This document shows positions 16,271 through 25,909 of a DNA stretch of 51,617 bases, in pieces. The translations under genes were made by a program, and so were the position numbers. Origin of the DNA: Bacteroidota bacterium (GTDB taxonomy: Bacteria > Bacteroidota > Bacteroidia > Flavobacteriales > Weeksellaceae). The DNA is taken from NCBI GenBank assembly GCA_023457935.1, contig JAEXBA010000063.1, forward strand, positions 1 through 51,617, in the 5' to 3' direction. The notes below the pieces were generated by a model. That model was not told the origin of the DNA. It searched no databases and worked only from the letters and a program-made list of their open reading frames with translations. How positions within the stretch are numbered: the stretch's first letter is position 1; each line of letters begins with the position of its first letter.

Positions 16271-18794
16271 AAACATCATTTATATTGCGGCATGTCTCGT
16301 GCTGTTTATCATCATTGGATTTCTTTATGCAAACCCTGTGATCAACGGTAAAGAGCTTTTTCAGCATGACATCGTACAGTATAAAGGCGGTGCGAAAGAA
16401 CTTTTGGATTACCGCGCAGAAAACGGCAAAGAAACCTACTGGAGCGACAGTATGTTCGGAGGAATGCCCACGTACCAGATGGGATCGCAGTTCCGCGGCG
16501 ACATTATCAAACAGATCGACAATCTGCTGATGTTTCTTCCCAAACCTGTCAATTATTTTTTCCTTCTTTTTGCCGGTTTTTTCCTTCTTGGAATGGTTGC
16601 CGTAAGAAACTGGAAATATGCACTCTTGGGAGCGCTGTTCTTTGGTCTTTCCACCTATTTTTATATTATCATTGCCGCCGGACATAACGGCAAAGTACAT
16701 ACAATCGCATATTTTGCTCCGCTGCTGGCGGGAATTTTACTGGTTTATATCCGGAAGAAATATGTTTGGGGATTTATCGTCACTACCCTTTTTATGGGAC
16801 TTCAGATTGCCGCGAATCACCCGCAAATGACCTATTATCTTTTCATTGCTCTCGGATTCCTCTTCCTTTCGGAACTTATCAGAGCAATACAGAAGAAAAC
16901 CCCGATGAAACATTTCCTGATTTCCTCTGGAATTGTGGCACTTGCCTGTATTTTGGGGGTCGGCATGAATTCGCAACGAATCATGGCCAATTCCGAGTAT
17001 GTTTCTGAAACCGTGCGCGGAAAACAGATTCTTACCAATGAAACGCATTCAGCAGAAAAATCGGGAATGGACAAAGAAAGCATGCTGATGTGGAGTTACG
17101 GAAAACTGGAAACCCTGAATCTTTTTATTCCAAGACTGATGGGAGGAGGAAGCAATGAGCCCGAAGGCGCGGAAATGATGGAAGACATCCAGACCATGGT
17201 ACAGGAAAATGTTTCTTCTCAGGAAGAAATGGACCGGATTTCAAGAGGATTCGGAAACCTTACGTATTGGGGAGACCAACCCGGAACTTCCGGTCCGGCG
17301 TATCAGGGTGCAGTTGTAATTTTCCTTGCCGTGCTGGGCTTTTTCTTTGGATGGAAGAAATACCGCTACTGGATTTTAGGAGCTTCAGTTCTTACTGTTA
17401 TGCTCGCGTGGGGCAGCAATTTCATGCCGCTGTCCGATCTGTTTATCGATTTTGTGCCGTTTTATAACAAATTCAGGGCACCGAGTTCTATATTGGTAGT
17501 TGTGGAACTGCTTTTTCCGCTCATAGCTATTGTCGGCCTTTACCGTTTCTATACCGATGAAAAACTTACAGAAGATTACAAAAAGAAAATCCTGATCTAC
17601 GTAACAGGAGCTTTCGCCGGGCTTTTGCTGATTCTATTGGTTTTCGGAAAATCGCTTCTTGGCTTCAGTACTTATAACGAGAAAACCTATCTTCCGCCAT
17701 ATCTTCTGGATTATCTTGTTGATAAGAGATTCGCTATGTTCCGTGCAGACGCACTAAAGGCACTTCTTTATATTCTGATAACCGCAGCTGTGCTTTTCCT
17801 GAGCTTCAGGAAAAAACTGAGTCAGAATGTTGCGCTGATTATTATCGGAGCTGTAAGTCTTTTTGACCTGTGGAGTGTCAACAGAAGGTATCTGAATGAC
17901 CAGAATTTTGTGGATTCGGCATTCGCACAGAACCCTTTTCAAACAGAAGTGTCGGATCTTATGATTGATAAGGTGGGTGACAACCGCGAGCTGCAGTCGC
18001 TCATGATGAATGCGCAGGTAAATCAGGTTTTGGAAACCATTGCTGAAAAGGACAAAGGACATTACCGTATTTACAATCAGGCAATCAGTCCGTTCAGCGA
18101 AACCAATACTTCATATTTCAAATCTTCCGTGGGCGGTTATCATGCCGTTAAACTGAGACGTTACGACGATCTCATCAACCACTATTTCAGCAGAATGGAT
18201 ACTGTGAAAGTGCCGAGAATTCTGAATATGCTCAACACGAAATACATGATTTTCGGAGACCAGCAGAATCCGCAGCCAACGCCAAATCCGAACGCCAACG
18301 GTAACGCATGGTTTGTTTCGGATGTTAAATTTGTAAACAGTCCGAACGAGGAAATCGCCGCTATCGGAGAAATTGACACCAAAAATACCGCTGTGGTAGC
18401 CGCTTCCGATAAATCTTATTTCAACGGAAAACAGCTTGTTTCAGACAGTACCGCCTATCTGAAACTTACGAAATATAAGGCAGACGAACTGGAGTTTGAA
18501 GCACATACAAAAACTCCTCAGCTGGCGGTTTTTTCAGAAATTTACTATCCTAAAGGCTGGAAAGTATTGGTGAACGAAAAAGAAGTGCCGTATATCAAGG
18601 CAGATTATCTTTTACGGGCCGTTCATATTCCCGCGGGAAATCACCGTGTAAGAATGGTTTTTGAGCCGGCCGTAATTCAGAAAGGAAAAACAGTTTCCAT
18701 GATTGCTTTCGGACTGTTCCTGTTGCTTTCCGGAATCGGCATCTGGCTGCTTGTACGCAGAAAGAACGAAAATACAGTTTCTGATCCTGTCTGA
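16257..18794 (+). CDS. YfhO family membrane protein (GT-C-like)
   Basis: An 845-residue polytopic membrane protein of the YfhO family. About a dozen membrane helices occupy residues 5-540; the first loop contains HDIVQYKGGAKELLDYRAENG and TYWSDSMFGGMPTYQM, resembling the first-loop catalytic region of GT-C glycosyltransferases. The C-terminal 300 residues form a soluble domain plus a final helix (about 810-832). In Gram-positives YfhO adds sugars to lipoteichoic acid; Bacteroidota have no such polymer, so the acceptor here is unknown, perhaps a lipid-linked glycan. The next gene is a glycosyltransferase, supporting a surface-glycan role. Confidence 0.85.
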   Translation: MTKNKNIIYIAACLVLFIIIGFLYANPVINGKELFQHDIVQYKGGAKELLDYRAENGKETYWSDSMFGGMPTYQMGSQFRGDIIKQIDNLLMFLPKPVNYFFLLFAGFFLLGMVAVRNWKYALLGALFFGLSTYFYIIIAAGHNGKVHTIAYFAPLLAGILLVYIRKKYVWGFIVTTLFMGLQIAANHPQMTYYLFIALGFLFLSELIRAIQKKTPMKHFLISSGIVALACILGVGMNSQRIMANSEYVSETVRGKQILTNETHSAEKSGMDKESMLMWSYGKLETLNLFIPRLMGGGSNEPEGAEMMEDIQTMVQENVSSQEEMDRISRGFGNLTYWGDQPGTSGPAYQGAVVIFLAVLGFFFGWKKYRYWILGASVLTVMLAWGSNFMPLSDLFIDFVPFYNKFRAPSSILVVVELLFPLIAIVGLYRFYTDEKLTEDYKKKILIYVTGAFAGLLLILLVFGKSLLGFSTYNEKTYLPPYLLDYLVDKRFAMFRADALKALLYILITAAVLFLSFRKKLSQNVALIIIGAVSLFDLWSVNRRYLNDQNFVDSAFAQNPFQTEVSDLMIDKVGDNRELQSLMMNAQVNQVLETIAEKDKGHYRIYNQAISPFSETNTSYFKSSVGGYHAVKLRRYDDLINHYFSRMDTVKVPRILNMLNTKYMIFGDQQNPQPTPNPNANGNAWFVSDVKFVNSPNEEIAAIGEIDTKNTAVVAASDKSYFNGKQLVSDSTAYLKLTKYKADELEFEAHTKTPQLAVFSEIYYPKGWKVLVNEKEVPYIKADYLLRAVHIPAGNHRVRMVFEPAVIQKGKTVSMIAFGLFLLLSGIGIWLLVRRKNENTVSDPV

Positions 18795-18812
18795 ATGCAG
18801 AAAAAATAAAAC

Positions 18813-20120
18813 TTGGAACCTGAAGCAAAAAAAATTCTGATCATTACCTACTACTGGCCTCCAGCGGGCGGCCCGGGCGTTCAGCGATGGTTAAAATTTG
18901 CAAAATATCTGCCTGAATTCGGATGGAAACCTGTGATTTACACGCCGGAAAACCCGAGTTATCCTTTGGTGGATGAAACATTGCTGAAAGAAATTCCTGA
19001 AGGCATTGAAACGGTAAGAACAAAAATCTGGGAACCCTACCAGATTGCCGAAAAACTCAGCAAAAGCAACAGAAAGTTTAAGGGCGGACAGTTTGATGTC
19101 GGTAAAAATCAAAGCTGGAAAGCGAAACTCTCGATTTGGGTACGCGGAAATTTTTTCATTCCCGATGCAAGGGTTTTCTGGGTGAAACCTTCTGTTCAGT
19201 TTCTGAGAAAATATCTGGAGGAACAGCGTTTTGATGCTTTGGTCACCACTGGGCCGCCGCATTCAATGCATCTGATTGGACTTGAACTGAAGAAATACTT
19301 TCCCACTCTGAAGTGGATTGCTGATTTCCGCGATCCCTGGACAGAAATTTCATACTATAAACACCTGAAGCTTACAGAAAAATCAGACCGAAAACATCGG
19401 GAACTGGAGGCAAAAGTATTCAGAACAGCTGATATCACTTTGGCAACAAGTTATACTGATGCTGAAAATTTTGCCAAAAAAGGTGCTAACGCGGTCTGCA
19501 TTACCAATGGTTTTGATGTTGATAAGGAACATTTCAGCCACACGGTTGATAAACAAAGCAAAGCAGAAGAAAAATTTACTTTAAGCTACATTGGTGTTCT
19601 TGAACAGCTCAGAAACCCTGAAATCCTGTGGAACGTTCTTAATGAAATCATTCTGCAGCACGAAGATTTTGCCCAAAATTTCAGGCTTAAGTTTGCCGGC
19701 AGAATTGATGACAGAATCCTCAATCAGATTAAGGAAATGGAACTCCGCAAATCGGTAAAAAACCTCGGTTATGTAAGTCACGACCGCGCAGTTCAGGAAA
19801 TGAACCGTTCTCATCTTCTTCTGATTACCAATTTCCCGGAAGAAAGTTCAAAAGGAATTATTCCCGGAAAAATTTTCGAATACTTGGCCACCGGAAATCA
19901 AATACTTTCTTTCGGACCCAAAAATGCGGATGTGGCGACTATCCTCAACAAAACCGGTGCAGGACGGCATTTCGGGTATAACGACCGTGAAAAGCTTTCT
20001 CAATTCATGATGGAAAAATATGCGATGTGGAAGAACGGAAAACTGGAGCAAAACAGTTCTGACATTCAGGAATTTTCCAGAAAAAACCTTACGGGTCAGC
20101 TCGCTGAAATTATCGGATAA
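18813..20120 (+). CDS. Family 1/4-type glycosyltransferase, TTG start
   Basis: A 435-residue GT-B fold glycosyltransferase without a signal peptide. The N-terminal segment KILIITYYWPPAGGPGVQRW is the usual donor/acceptor loop of this group; WIADFRDPW and the C-terminal domain with GKIFEYLATGNQI (near 353-365) follow. The translation start must be TTG 18813: a stop lies in frame two codons upstream and no ATG precedes the conserved start. It is 18 bases downstream of the yfhO gene. The sugar and acceptor are unknown. Confidence 0.86.
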   Translation: MEPEAKKILIITYYWPPAGGPGVQRWLKFAKYLPEFGWKPVIYTPENPSYPLVDETLLKEIPEGIETVRTKIWEPYQIAEKLSKSNRKFKGGQFDVGKNQSWKAKLSIWVRGNFFIPDARVFWVKPSVQFLRKYLEEQRFDALVTTGPPHSMHLIGLELKKYFPTLKWIADFRDPWTEISYYKHLKLTEKSDRKHRELEAKVFRTADITLATSYTDAENFAKKGANAVCITNGFDVDKEHFSHTVDKQSKAEEKFTLSYIGVLEQLRNPEILWNVLNEIILQHEDFAQNFRLKFAGRIDDRILNQIKEMELRKSVKNLGYVSHDRAVQEMNRSHLLLITNFPEESSKGIIPGKIFEYLATGNQILSFGPKNADVATILNKTGAGRHFGYNDREKLSQFMMEKYAMWKNGKLEQNSSDIQEFSRKNLTGQLAEIIG

Positions 20121-20207
20121 CTGATAAATATCATTATTCAATTGCGCTGGAGATCACAGTATTCCAGATTTTTCCTTCCTAACTTTGAATAGAAAAAATC
20201 ATCTAAG

Positions 20208-20957
20208 ATGAAAATTTTATTCAAAACAGTACTGCTGTCAGCATTTGCTGTAATTACCGTGTTATTAAGCAGTTACAGAGTTCAGAAAAACGGAATCAGT
20301 TTAAGCGAGAAAGAAAAGAATTCCCTTCTTTTTATGCTTGAGGAGGAAAAGCTGGCCTTTGATGTGTACAGCAGAATGGACGAAAAATGGGGAACGATGC
20401 AGTTCGGCCACATTAAACAGAGCGAAATAATGCATATGGATGCCGTTAAAGCGGTTCTGGACGCTAATAAAGTGAAATATTCACTACTTGAAGCCGGAAA
20501 ATTTAGAGACAAAAATCTTCAGAAACTTTACAACAGCCTAATTGTGCAGGGAAACCGTTCCGAAGTTGAAGCACTGAAAGCGGGCGCAAAAATTGAAGAT
20601 GTTGACCTTTACGATCTTATCAGACTGAAAAAAGAAACCGACAATTCTGAAATTATCCGTACTTATAATTTTCTGGAATGTGGTTCACGAAATCACCTTC
20701 GGGCTTTCACCCGTGGTTTAAGTCGGAACAACGCAACCTACAGTCCGGAGTTTATTTCGCAGGCGGACTATGAAACCATTCTCAACAATGATCAGGAAAG
20801 ATGCGGACAGCAGTTTGGCAACAGACAGAATGCCGGCAAAGGCGGTGGAAACGGACAGGGCAAAATGCACCACAAGAGTTGCGGAATGAATCAGCAGGGC
20901 AATTACGGCCAGATGGCGGAAACCGGTGAAAGTTTCTGTTACGGAAAATGTGAATAA
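20208..20957 (+). CDS. DUF2202 (ferritin-like) exported protein with Gly/Gln/His/Cys tail
   Basis: A 249-residue protein with an N-terminal signal or anchor helix (residues 5-22) and a DUF2202 domain (about 30-195), a ferritin-like helical bundle: LLFMLEEEKLAFDVYSRM, HIKQSEIMHMDAVKAVL and ECGSRNHLRAFTRGL give the Glu/His pattern expected for a metal site. The last 50 residues are Gly/Gln/Asn-rich with HHKSCGMN and CYGKCE, reminiscent of a metal-binding tail. An exact -7 element (TAACTTTG, 20180-20187) lies upstream, without a clear -33. The function of DUF2202 is unknown. Confidence 0.85.
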   Translation: MKILFKTVLLSAFAVITVLLSSYRVQKNGISLSEKEKNSLLFMLEEEKLAFDVYSRMDEKWGTMQFGHIKQSEIMHMDAVKAVLDANKVKYSLLEAGKFRDKNLQKLYNSLIVQGNRSEVEALKAGAKIEDVDLYDLIRLKKETDNSEIIRTYNFLECGSRNHLRAFTRGLSRNNATYSPEFISQADYETILNNDQERCGQQFGNRQNAGKGGGNGQGKMHHKSCGMNQQGNYGQMAETGESFCYGKCE

Positions 20958-20980
20958 GTTACTGATTGCTTCCAGCCAGA

Positions 20981-21619
20981 TCAGACGGTCCATTCATCAT
21001 TCACAATGGCTACAAGATAAAATTTGCCTTCAAATTCTTCAAAAACAAACCGGAGAGAATGCCAGTCCATTCCGGAGAATTCTTCAGAACCTGCGATATA
21101 ATTCTCTGTAAAAACGGTATGAGGATAAACGGTTTCCAGGTTATTAAGAGAATTACCGCTTCCCAGAAAACGGTTGATTGAAAACGCTGCTTTTGAGAAA
21201 TCACGTTTAAAAACCCACTGTGAAAAATAATCTCTCAGTGAAAGAACCAGTGGTTCACCGCTTCCATCCCGTTCACCCCAAGTAAATTTTACAGAACTAT
21301 CATGGTACGCAATATAATCTGAGCGCGTGAATTTTTTGTCGGTTTCGGGTTTAACATAAGCATACATCGAAAACCTCACGCCTTTTTCAGGATGAATGTA
21401 TTCTGTGAGTTTAGCGTAATTTCCGGTTTGAAACAATTTTAACAAATCTTCATTCAGCTGTCTGATTTTTACAGAATCACTGACTGTTTCATCTGCGGCG
21501 CCAGCGTTGGATTGCGAAACATTTTCCGGTTCCTTCTTTTGATTTACTGAAGAAACATCAGTTTTCTCTTTGGTACAGGAAAGCAGGAAGAGAAACATGA
21601 AAATATATAATGGTTTCAT
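20981..21619 (-). CDS. Hypothetical lipoprotein
   Basis: A 212-residue predicted lipoprotein with lipobox LLSC (Cys15) after a short signal peptide, a Lys/Glu/Ser-rich linker, and a compact alpha/beta domain (about 50-212) containing LLKLFQTGNYAKLTEYIHPEKGVRFSMYAYV, split here only by function. The fold may resemble NTF2-like secreted domains, but I cannot confirm this. It is convergent with the DUF2202 gene, whose stop is 23 bases away. No functional motif is recognised. Confidence 0.75.
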   Translation of the reverse strand: MKPLYIFMFLFLLSCTKEKTDVSSVNQKKEPENVSQSNAGAADETVSDSVKIRQLNEDLLKLFQTGNYAKLTEYIHPEKGVRFSMYAYVKPETDKKFTRSDYIAYHDSSVKFTWGERDGSGEPLVLSLRDYFSQWVFKRDFSKAAFSINRFLGSGNSLNNLETVYPHTVFTENYIAGSEEFSGMDWHSLRFVFEEFEGKFYLVAIVNDEWTV

Positions 21620-21708
21620 TATATAAAACTAATTTTTTTTAATGAAGCTAACAAACATTAGTAAATTATGAATAAATTTAAAGATATTTTAAGAATTCTG
21701 TAATACCA

Positions 21709-21828
21709 ATGTCATATATTCAGACTAATTTAGCATCAAAGTTATTTAAAGATGAAAGCATTGCTAACAAATCTAAAGATAAGATACAGCCGTTTTCTTC
21801 AGAAAGTAAAAAAAAGCATTTTTGCTGA
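21709..21828 (+). CDS. Possible 39-residue protein
   Basis: A complete short frame (ATG 21709, TGA 21826-21828) on the plus strand lies in a gap between two minus-strand genes. The product starts MSYIQTNLASKLFKDESIA and ends in a basic segment (SKKKHFC). It is Lys/Ser-rich and unlike a membrane peptide. No exact promoter or homologue is recognised. It could be a small gene or a chance frame. Confidence 0.25.
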   Translation: MSYIQTNLASKLFKDESIANKSKDKIQPFSSESKKKHFC

Positions 21829-21846
21829 AGACATAATCTGAAAGAA

Positions 21847-23874
21847 TCAGAATACGAAGCTCGCACCGAATGCAAAGTTACGCTCTGCTGAAGGATTGTA
21901 GTACCTTCCTCCGAAAGCATTGATATCATAACCCAACACCAAGTCATCATTATATATATTCTGAATCTGAGCGTAAAAGTTCAGATTCTTTTTTTGTACC
22001 GGAACCGAAAATCTCGCCGTCAGATTTCCTACAATCATCTCCTCCGCATGTACCGCATTGGTATCATTCAAAGGAAAAGCAGACGTAAAGTAATTTCCGT
22101 ATTCAATATTCATAAAGTTAAATAACTGAATATTCATCAAACTCTGAAGGGATTTTGCCGGAACGCCGGTCATCTTATTTCCGGAATAGTCATTTCCGTC
22201 ATGCAAATAATCCTGAAAGGTAAAATCATACAGGCTTCCCGAAAAATAAAGCTTCACACTATTCAGGATATTAGAATTGATGGTGAATTTCTTAGTTTCG
22301 AGTATAAACTCCAGCCCTTTCTGAACAGTTCCTCCGGCATTGGTGAAGTATTCATCTCCGTTTTCGTTCTGTTTGCGCACTATTGCATTTTTCAGCCGGA
22401 AATCAAAGGCGCTGACTTCAGCAAAAAGAACATTTCCAAACTGCTTGCGGATTCCGACTTCTTTATTCCACCCCAGTTCCGATTTCAAATCGGGATTAAT
22501 CACCTGATCCGAAGCCCGGAATTCCTCAAGTGTAGGATAAGAGTTTCCTTTCCCCAACTTGCCGCGCAAGTAAAAATCCGGTGTAATCATCCACAAGGCG
22601 CCGATATCAGGAAGAATCTGCGTTTCAAAAGTGGCGCTTCCGGAACCTGCAGCGGGAAAAATATTTTTCCAGTCATATTTCATATAGTTGGCACTCACCG
22701 CCGCATCTATGAAAAAACGGTCTTTAAATACTGCTTTTTGTGAAAGAAAAACAAAGCCGCTGCTGCTGCTGACCTCAGTGAAGTTCATCGCGTTTCCGCG
22801 GGTTCCCGAGTTATTGGTAAAATTCCTCAGTAAGGTTGAATTGTAACCGCCTTCAATGCCCGTTCTTGTCTGCAGAAACCAGTTTTCGGACTGCTTTTCG
22901 AAATTAAAATGCGTTCTTCCCGAAAAATTATTCTCATGTTTTTTCTCGTAATTGGTGATAAAAGAATTATTGATTCCGGAAAAGCCAGACTGCACCACAA
23001 TAAAGTGTGAAAACGAGGGTGAAAAAGAATACTTATGCGAAATACCGGCAAGCAGATACTGGTTGTCGATTCCGGAGTTCTGCTGAACGACTCCGGGTTG
23101 TGCATTGTTTCCCGGCCTTGCCTGACGACGGTTTTCCTGCATCTGTGCCAGCGTAAGTCCGCCGGGAGTTTCATATTTCAGATCAGAATAGAACAGCAGG
23201 AAGTTCAAGTCGCCTTTCTCACTGTATTTCCAGCGGTCCTGAAGAAAGAAATTGGCTCTTTTCATAGCGGATTGCTCTCTGTATGAATCTGAAACTGCAA
23301 AGCTTTGAAAAATCTGCAAAGAATGGTCGCCGAGCGTTTCAGAAACATTGATATTTTCCTTAAAAAGTCCGTAACTACCCGCATGAAGAGCAACTTCCAC
23401 AACATCATTCCGCTGCGTTTTCAGAAGTACGGTTCCGCCAGTAACTGCGCCGAATTCACCGCCCTGCGGACCTTTCAGAACTTCTGCTTTTGAAATAAGT
23501 GCAGGATCCAGCCGGTTCAGATAAGTCGTTCCTGAAACATCGGTAAGCAGGAAATCATCAAGATACATTTTCACGTTCCGTATTCCAAACGGCGACCGCA
23601 AAGTGCTTCCCCGAACCGAAAACCTGTAACTTCCGGGTGAGCGTTCCTCCATTTTTGCTCCGGGAAGCAGATTGAAACTCTCCAGCATTCTGTTGGGCGA
23701 ACTCTGGCTGATGATTAACGGTGAAGTTACGGCTGCGGATTGTGTTGTGTTGAGGAGTTTCTGCGGCTTACGGTAACCGTCAATCACAACTTCAGAAATT
23801 AAAGCCGTACTGTCCGTCTTCTGAGCAAAAATAATGAATGGAATGAAGAAAAGAAATGCTGGTAATACTCTCAC
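21847..23874 (-). CDS. TonB-dependent outer-membrane receptor, GTG start
   Basis: A 675-residue TonB-dependent receptor. After the signal peptide come a short TonB-box-like segment (ALISEVVIDGYRK), a plug domain (about 45-160, with SFNLLPGAKMEE, YLDDFLLTDVSG and VLKGPQGGEFGAVTGG) and a 22-strand-type beta barrel ending in the outer-membrane signal AFGASFVF. It lacks the N-terminal CarboxypepD domain of SusC proteins and has no SusD partner, so a siderophore, haem, cobalamin or metal receptor is more likely than a glycan receptor. The translation start is GTG 23874. It lies directly downstream of the glnS terminator; its own promoter was not identified. Confidence 0.9.
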   Translation of the reverse strand: MRVLPAFLFFIPFIIFAQKTDSTALISEVVIDGYRKPQKLLNTTQSAAVTSPLIISQSSPNRMLESFNLLPGAKMEERSPGSYRFSVRGSTLRSPFGIRNVKMYLDDFLLTDVSGTTYLNRLDPALISKAEVLKGPQGGEFGAVTGGTVLLKTQRNDVVEVALHAGSYGLFKENINVSETLGDHSLQIFQSFAVSDSYREQSAMKRANFFLQDRWKYSEKGDLNFLLFYSDLKYETPGGLTLAQMQENRRQARPGNNAQPGVVQQNSGIDNQYLLAGISHKYSFSPSFSHFIVVQSGFSGINNSFITNYEKKHENNFSGRTHFNFEKQSENWFLQTRTGIEGGYNSTLLRNFTNNSGTRGNAMNFTEVSSSSGFVFLSQKAVFKDRFFIDAAVSANYMKYDWKNIFPAAGSGSATFETQILPDIGALWMITPDFYLRGKLGKGNSYPTLEEFRASDQVINPDLKSELGWNKEVGIRKQFGNVLFAEVSAFDFRLKNAIVRKQNENGDEYFTNAGGTVQKGLEFILETKKFTINSNILNSVKLYFSGSLYDFTFQDYLHDGNDYSGNKMTGVPAKSLQSLMNIQLFNFMNIEYGNYFTSAFPLNDTNAVHAEEMIVGNLTARFSVPVQKKNLNFYAQIQNIYNDDLVLGYDINAFGGRYYNPSAERNFAFGASFVF

Positions 23875-23892
23875 AATTTTAGTTTGGCAAAA

Positions 23893-23931
23893 AATAAAAA
23901 AAACCGCAGAGAAAAAAAGTTATCTGCGGTT
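23893..23931 (-). terminator. Intrinsic terminator of glnS
   Basis: On the minus strand AACCGCAGA and TCTGCGGTT (9-bp perfect stem, 12-base loop) are followed by a T-rich run. It lies 22 bases downstream of the glnS stop and separates glnS from the TonB receptor. Confidence 0.8.
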
Positions 23932-23952
23932 CTAAATTTTATATAATTTCCA

Positions 23953-25626
23953 TTATTCAGGCTTGTATGAATCTTTGAGCGTTACAGTGCGGTTGAACAC
24001 CAGTTTTTCATCCGTTGAATCCTGATCTTTTGTGAAATAGCCGATTCTCTGGAACTGCAGCGGTTCGCCCACTTCAGCCTCTTTGAGTGCGGGCTCAGCA
24101 AATCCCTGGATAGTTTTAAGTGAATCCGGATTAATGAAATCAAGAAAATCTGTTTCTTTCTCCGCATCCGGCTGCTCTACAGTGAACAGACGGTCATAAA
24201 TCCTTACATCCACAGACAGTGCATGTTTTGCAGAAACCCAGTGCAGTGTTCCTTTCACTTTTCTTAAACTGGCTTCTGTACCGCTTCCCGACTTGCTTTC
24301 AGGATCATAAGTTGCATAGATGGTACTAATTTCTCCGTTTTCATCTTTATCAACACGTGTTGCCTTGATGATATAAGCCGATTTCAGACGAACTTCTCCA
24401 CCCAGTTTCAGACGGAAAAATTTATTGTTTGCTTCTTCCCTGAAATCTTCTCTTTCAATATAAATCTCTTTGGAGAAAGGTATTTTTCTTGTTCCTGCAT
24501 TTTCATCTTCCGGATTGTTGTCGGTATCAAACCATTCTTCCTGATTTTCCGGATAGTTTTCGATGATGAGTTTCACAGGATCCACAACTACCATCATCCG
24601 CTTGGCAATCTTATTCAGATCTTCACGTACGAAAAACTCCAGCAGCTGAATATCAATAAGATTTTCGCGTTTGGCCACTCCAACTCTATCGATAAAATTA
24701 CGGATTGACGCCGGTGTAAATCCTCTTCTTCGCATACCGGAAATTGTCGGCATTCTCGGATCGTCCCAACCGGTTACAATTCCTTCATTTACGAGGCGAA
24801 GCAGTTTTCTTTTGGAAGTAATCATATAAGAAACGTTCATTCTTGCGAATTCGCGCTGCTTGTTTCTTATATTTTCCGATTCGTAAACCTGATCCAGGTA
24901 CCAGTCGTACAGCGGACGGTGATTTTCGAACTCCAGTGAACAGAGTGAATGTGAAATCTGCTCAAGATAATCGCTTTCCCCGTGTGCCCAGTCGTACATA
25001 GGATAAATTTTCCAGGCATCGCCGGTTCTGTGATGCGGTCTTTTCAGAATCCGGTACATTACAGGATCTCGCATGTTCATATTCGGTGAAGTCATGTCAA
25101 TTTTGGCACGCAGAGACATTGTACCTTCTTCAAACTCACCGTTTTTCATTTTTTCAAAAAGCGCAAGCGATTCCTCTACGGGGCGGTTTCTGTACGGAGA
25201 TTCCACACCGTCTTCGGCCGGGTTTTTACGCTGCTCAGTAATCACTTCAGACGGCTGCTCGTCTACATACGCCTTACCGTCCTTGATCATCTGAACTGCC
25301 CAGTCGTATAGCTGCTGAAAATAATCGGATGCATAAAGCTCTTTATCCCATTTGAAACCCAGCCATTCCACATCTTTCTTGATGGAGTCCACATATTCCT
25401 GCTCTTCTTTTTCCGGGTTGGTATCATCAAAACGAAGGTTGACAGGCGCTCCGTACTTTTCTCCCAATCCGAAATTGATGCAGATTGCTTTGGTATGGCC
25501 AACATGAAGATAACCGTTGGGTTCCGGCGGGAAACGGAAACGCAGTTTTTCTTTCGGAAGTCCGTTTTTAAGATCTTCTTCTATAATTTGCTCAATAAAA
25601 TTGAGGGATTTTTTTTCTTCTTCCAT
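23953..25626 (-). CDS. glnS: Glutamine--tRNA ligase
   Basis: A 557-residue class I aminoacyl-tRNA synthetase. The HIGH motif appears as HVGHTKA (residues 37-43), and the KMSKS loop as TSKRKL. PPEPNGYLHVGHTKAICIN and VNLRFDDTNPEKE are typical of GlnRS, and the C-terminal beta-barrel anticodon-binding domain is full length (E. coli 554 residues). It charges tRNA-Gln with glutamine, so this organism should use direct glutaminylation. The predicted promoter is at 25646-25674, and a terminator follows. Confidence 0.97.
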   Translation of the reverse strand: MEEEKKSLNFIEQIIEEDLKNGLPKEKLRFRFPPEPNGYLHVGHTKAICINFGLGEKYGAPVNLRFDDTNPEKEEQEYVDSIKKDVEWLGFKWDKELYASDYFQQLYDWAVQMIKDGKAYVDEQPSEVITEQRKNPAEDGVESPYRNRPVEESLALFEKMKNGEFEEGTMSLRAKIDMTSPNMNMRDPVMYRILKRPHHRTGDAWKIYPMYDWAHGESDYLEQISHSLCSLEFENHRPLYDWYLDQVYESENIRNKQREFARMNVSYMITSKRKLLRLVNEGIVTGWDDPRMPTISGMRRRGFTPASIRNFIDRVGVAKRENLIDIQLLEFFVREDLNKIAKRMMVVVDPVKLIIENYPENQEEWFDTDNNPEDENAGTRKIPFSKEIYIEREDFREEANNKFFRLKLGGEVRLKSAYIIKATRVDKDENGEISTIYATYDPESKSGSGTEASLRKVKGTLHWVSAKHALSVDVRIYDRLFTVEQPDAEKETDFLDFINPDSLKTIQGFAEPALKEAEVGEPLQFQRIGYFTKDQDSTDEKLVFNRTVTLKDSYKPE

Positions 25627-25645
25627 TATTGAAAATTGTGAAACG

Positions 25646-25674
25646 CAAATTTAAGGAAAACTGCGCGATTTCAA
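25646..25674 (-). promoter_or_regulatory. Predicted glnS promoter
   Basis: On the minus strand TTG (plus-strand CAA at 25672-25674) is followed after 18 bases by TAAATTTG (plus 25646-25653), an exact TAnnTTTG element about 20 bases from the ATG. Confidence 0.55.
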
Positions 25675-25748
25675 AGGCTAAAGTAAACCCGTTGAGCTTC
25701 AGCGGAAGAAATATTATTCTAAACCTTGCAATCTTTTTTTAAAACAGA

Positions 25749-25779
25749 GCTGCTGGCTTCCTTTTTGTAATGCAGCAGC
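25749..25779 (+). other. Hairpin in the gap upstream of the kinase gene
   Basis: GCTGCTG (25749-25755) and CAGCAGC (25773-25779) form a perfect 7-bp stem with a 17-base loop. It precedes a short ORF and lies within the longest gene-free stretch of the window (25627-25988). Its role is unknown. Confidence 0.35.
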
Positions 25780-25792
25780 AAACCGTAGAAAC

Positions 25793-25882
25793 ATGCAGAA
25801 ACTTTATAGTGTTTTCAGACAGAAATACGCCTCACTGATTCAGAAAATGAAAGAAAAAATTTTCATCCGGAATGTAATTTAG
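25793..25882 (+). CDS. Possible 29-residue cationic peptide
   Basis: A complete short frame (ATG 25793, TAG 25880-25882) encodes a Lys/Arg-rich, amphipathic-looking peptide, MQKLYSVFRQKYASLIQ followed by KMKEKIFIRNVI. It has seven basic residues and one acidic. It is preceded by an A-rich stretch and followed 27 bases later by a hairpin with a T run. It could be a leader peptide, an independent small gene, or chance. Confidence 0.3.
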   Translation: MQKLYSVFRQKYASLIQKMKEKIFIRNVI

Positions 25883-25909
25883 AGGATAAAAAGACGTTAT
25901 TTTTCACAG

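Noticed and set aside
16194..16700. 168-codon minus-strand frame
   Set aside because: It overlaps the start of the well-supported YfhO gene on the other strand and shows no family features.
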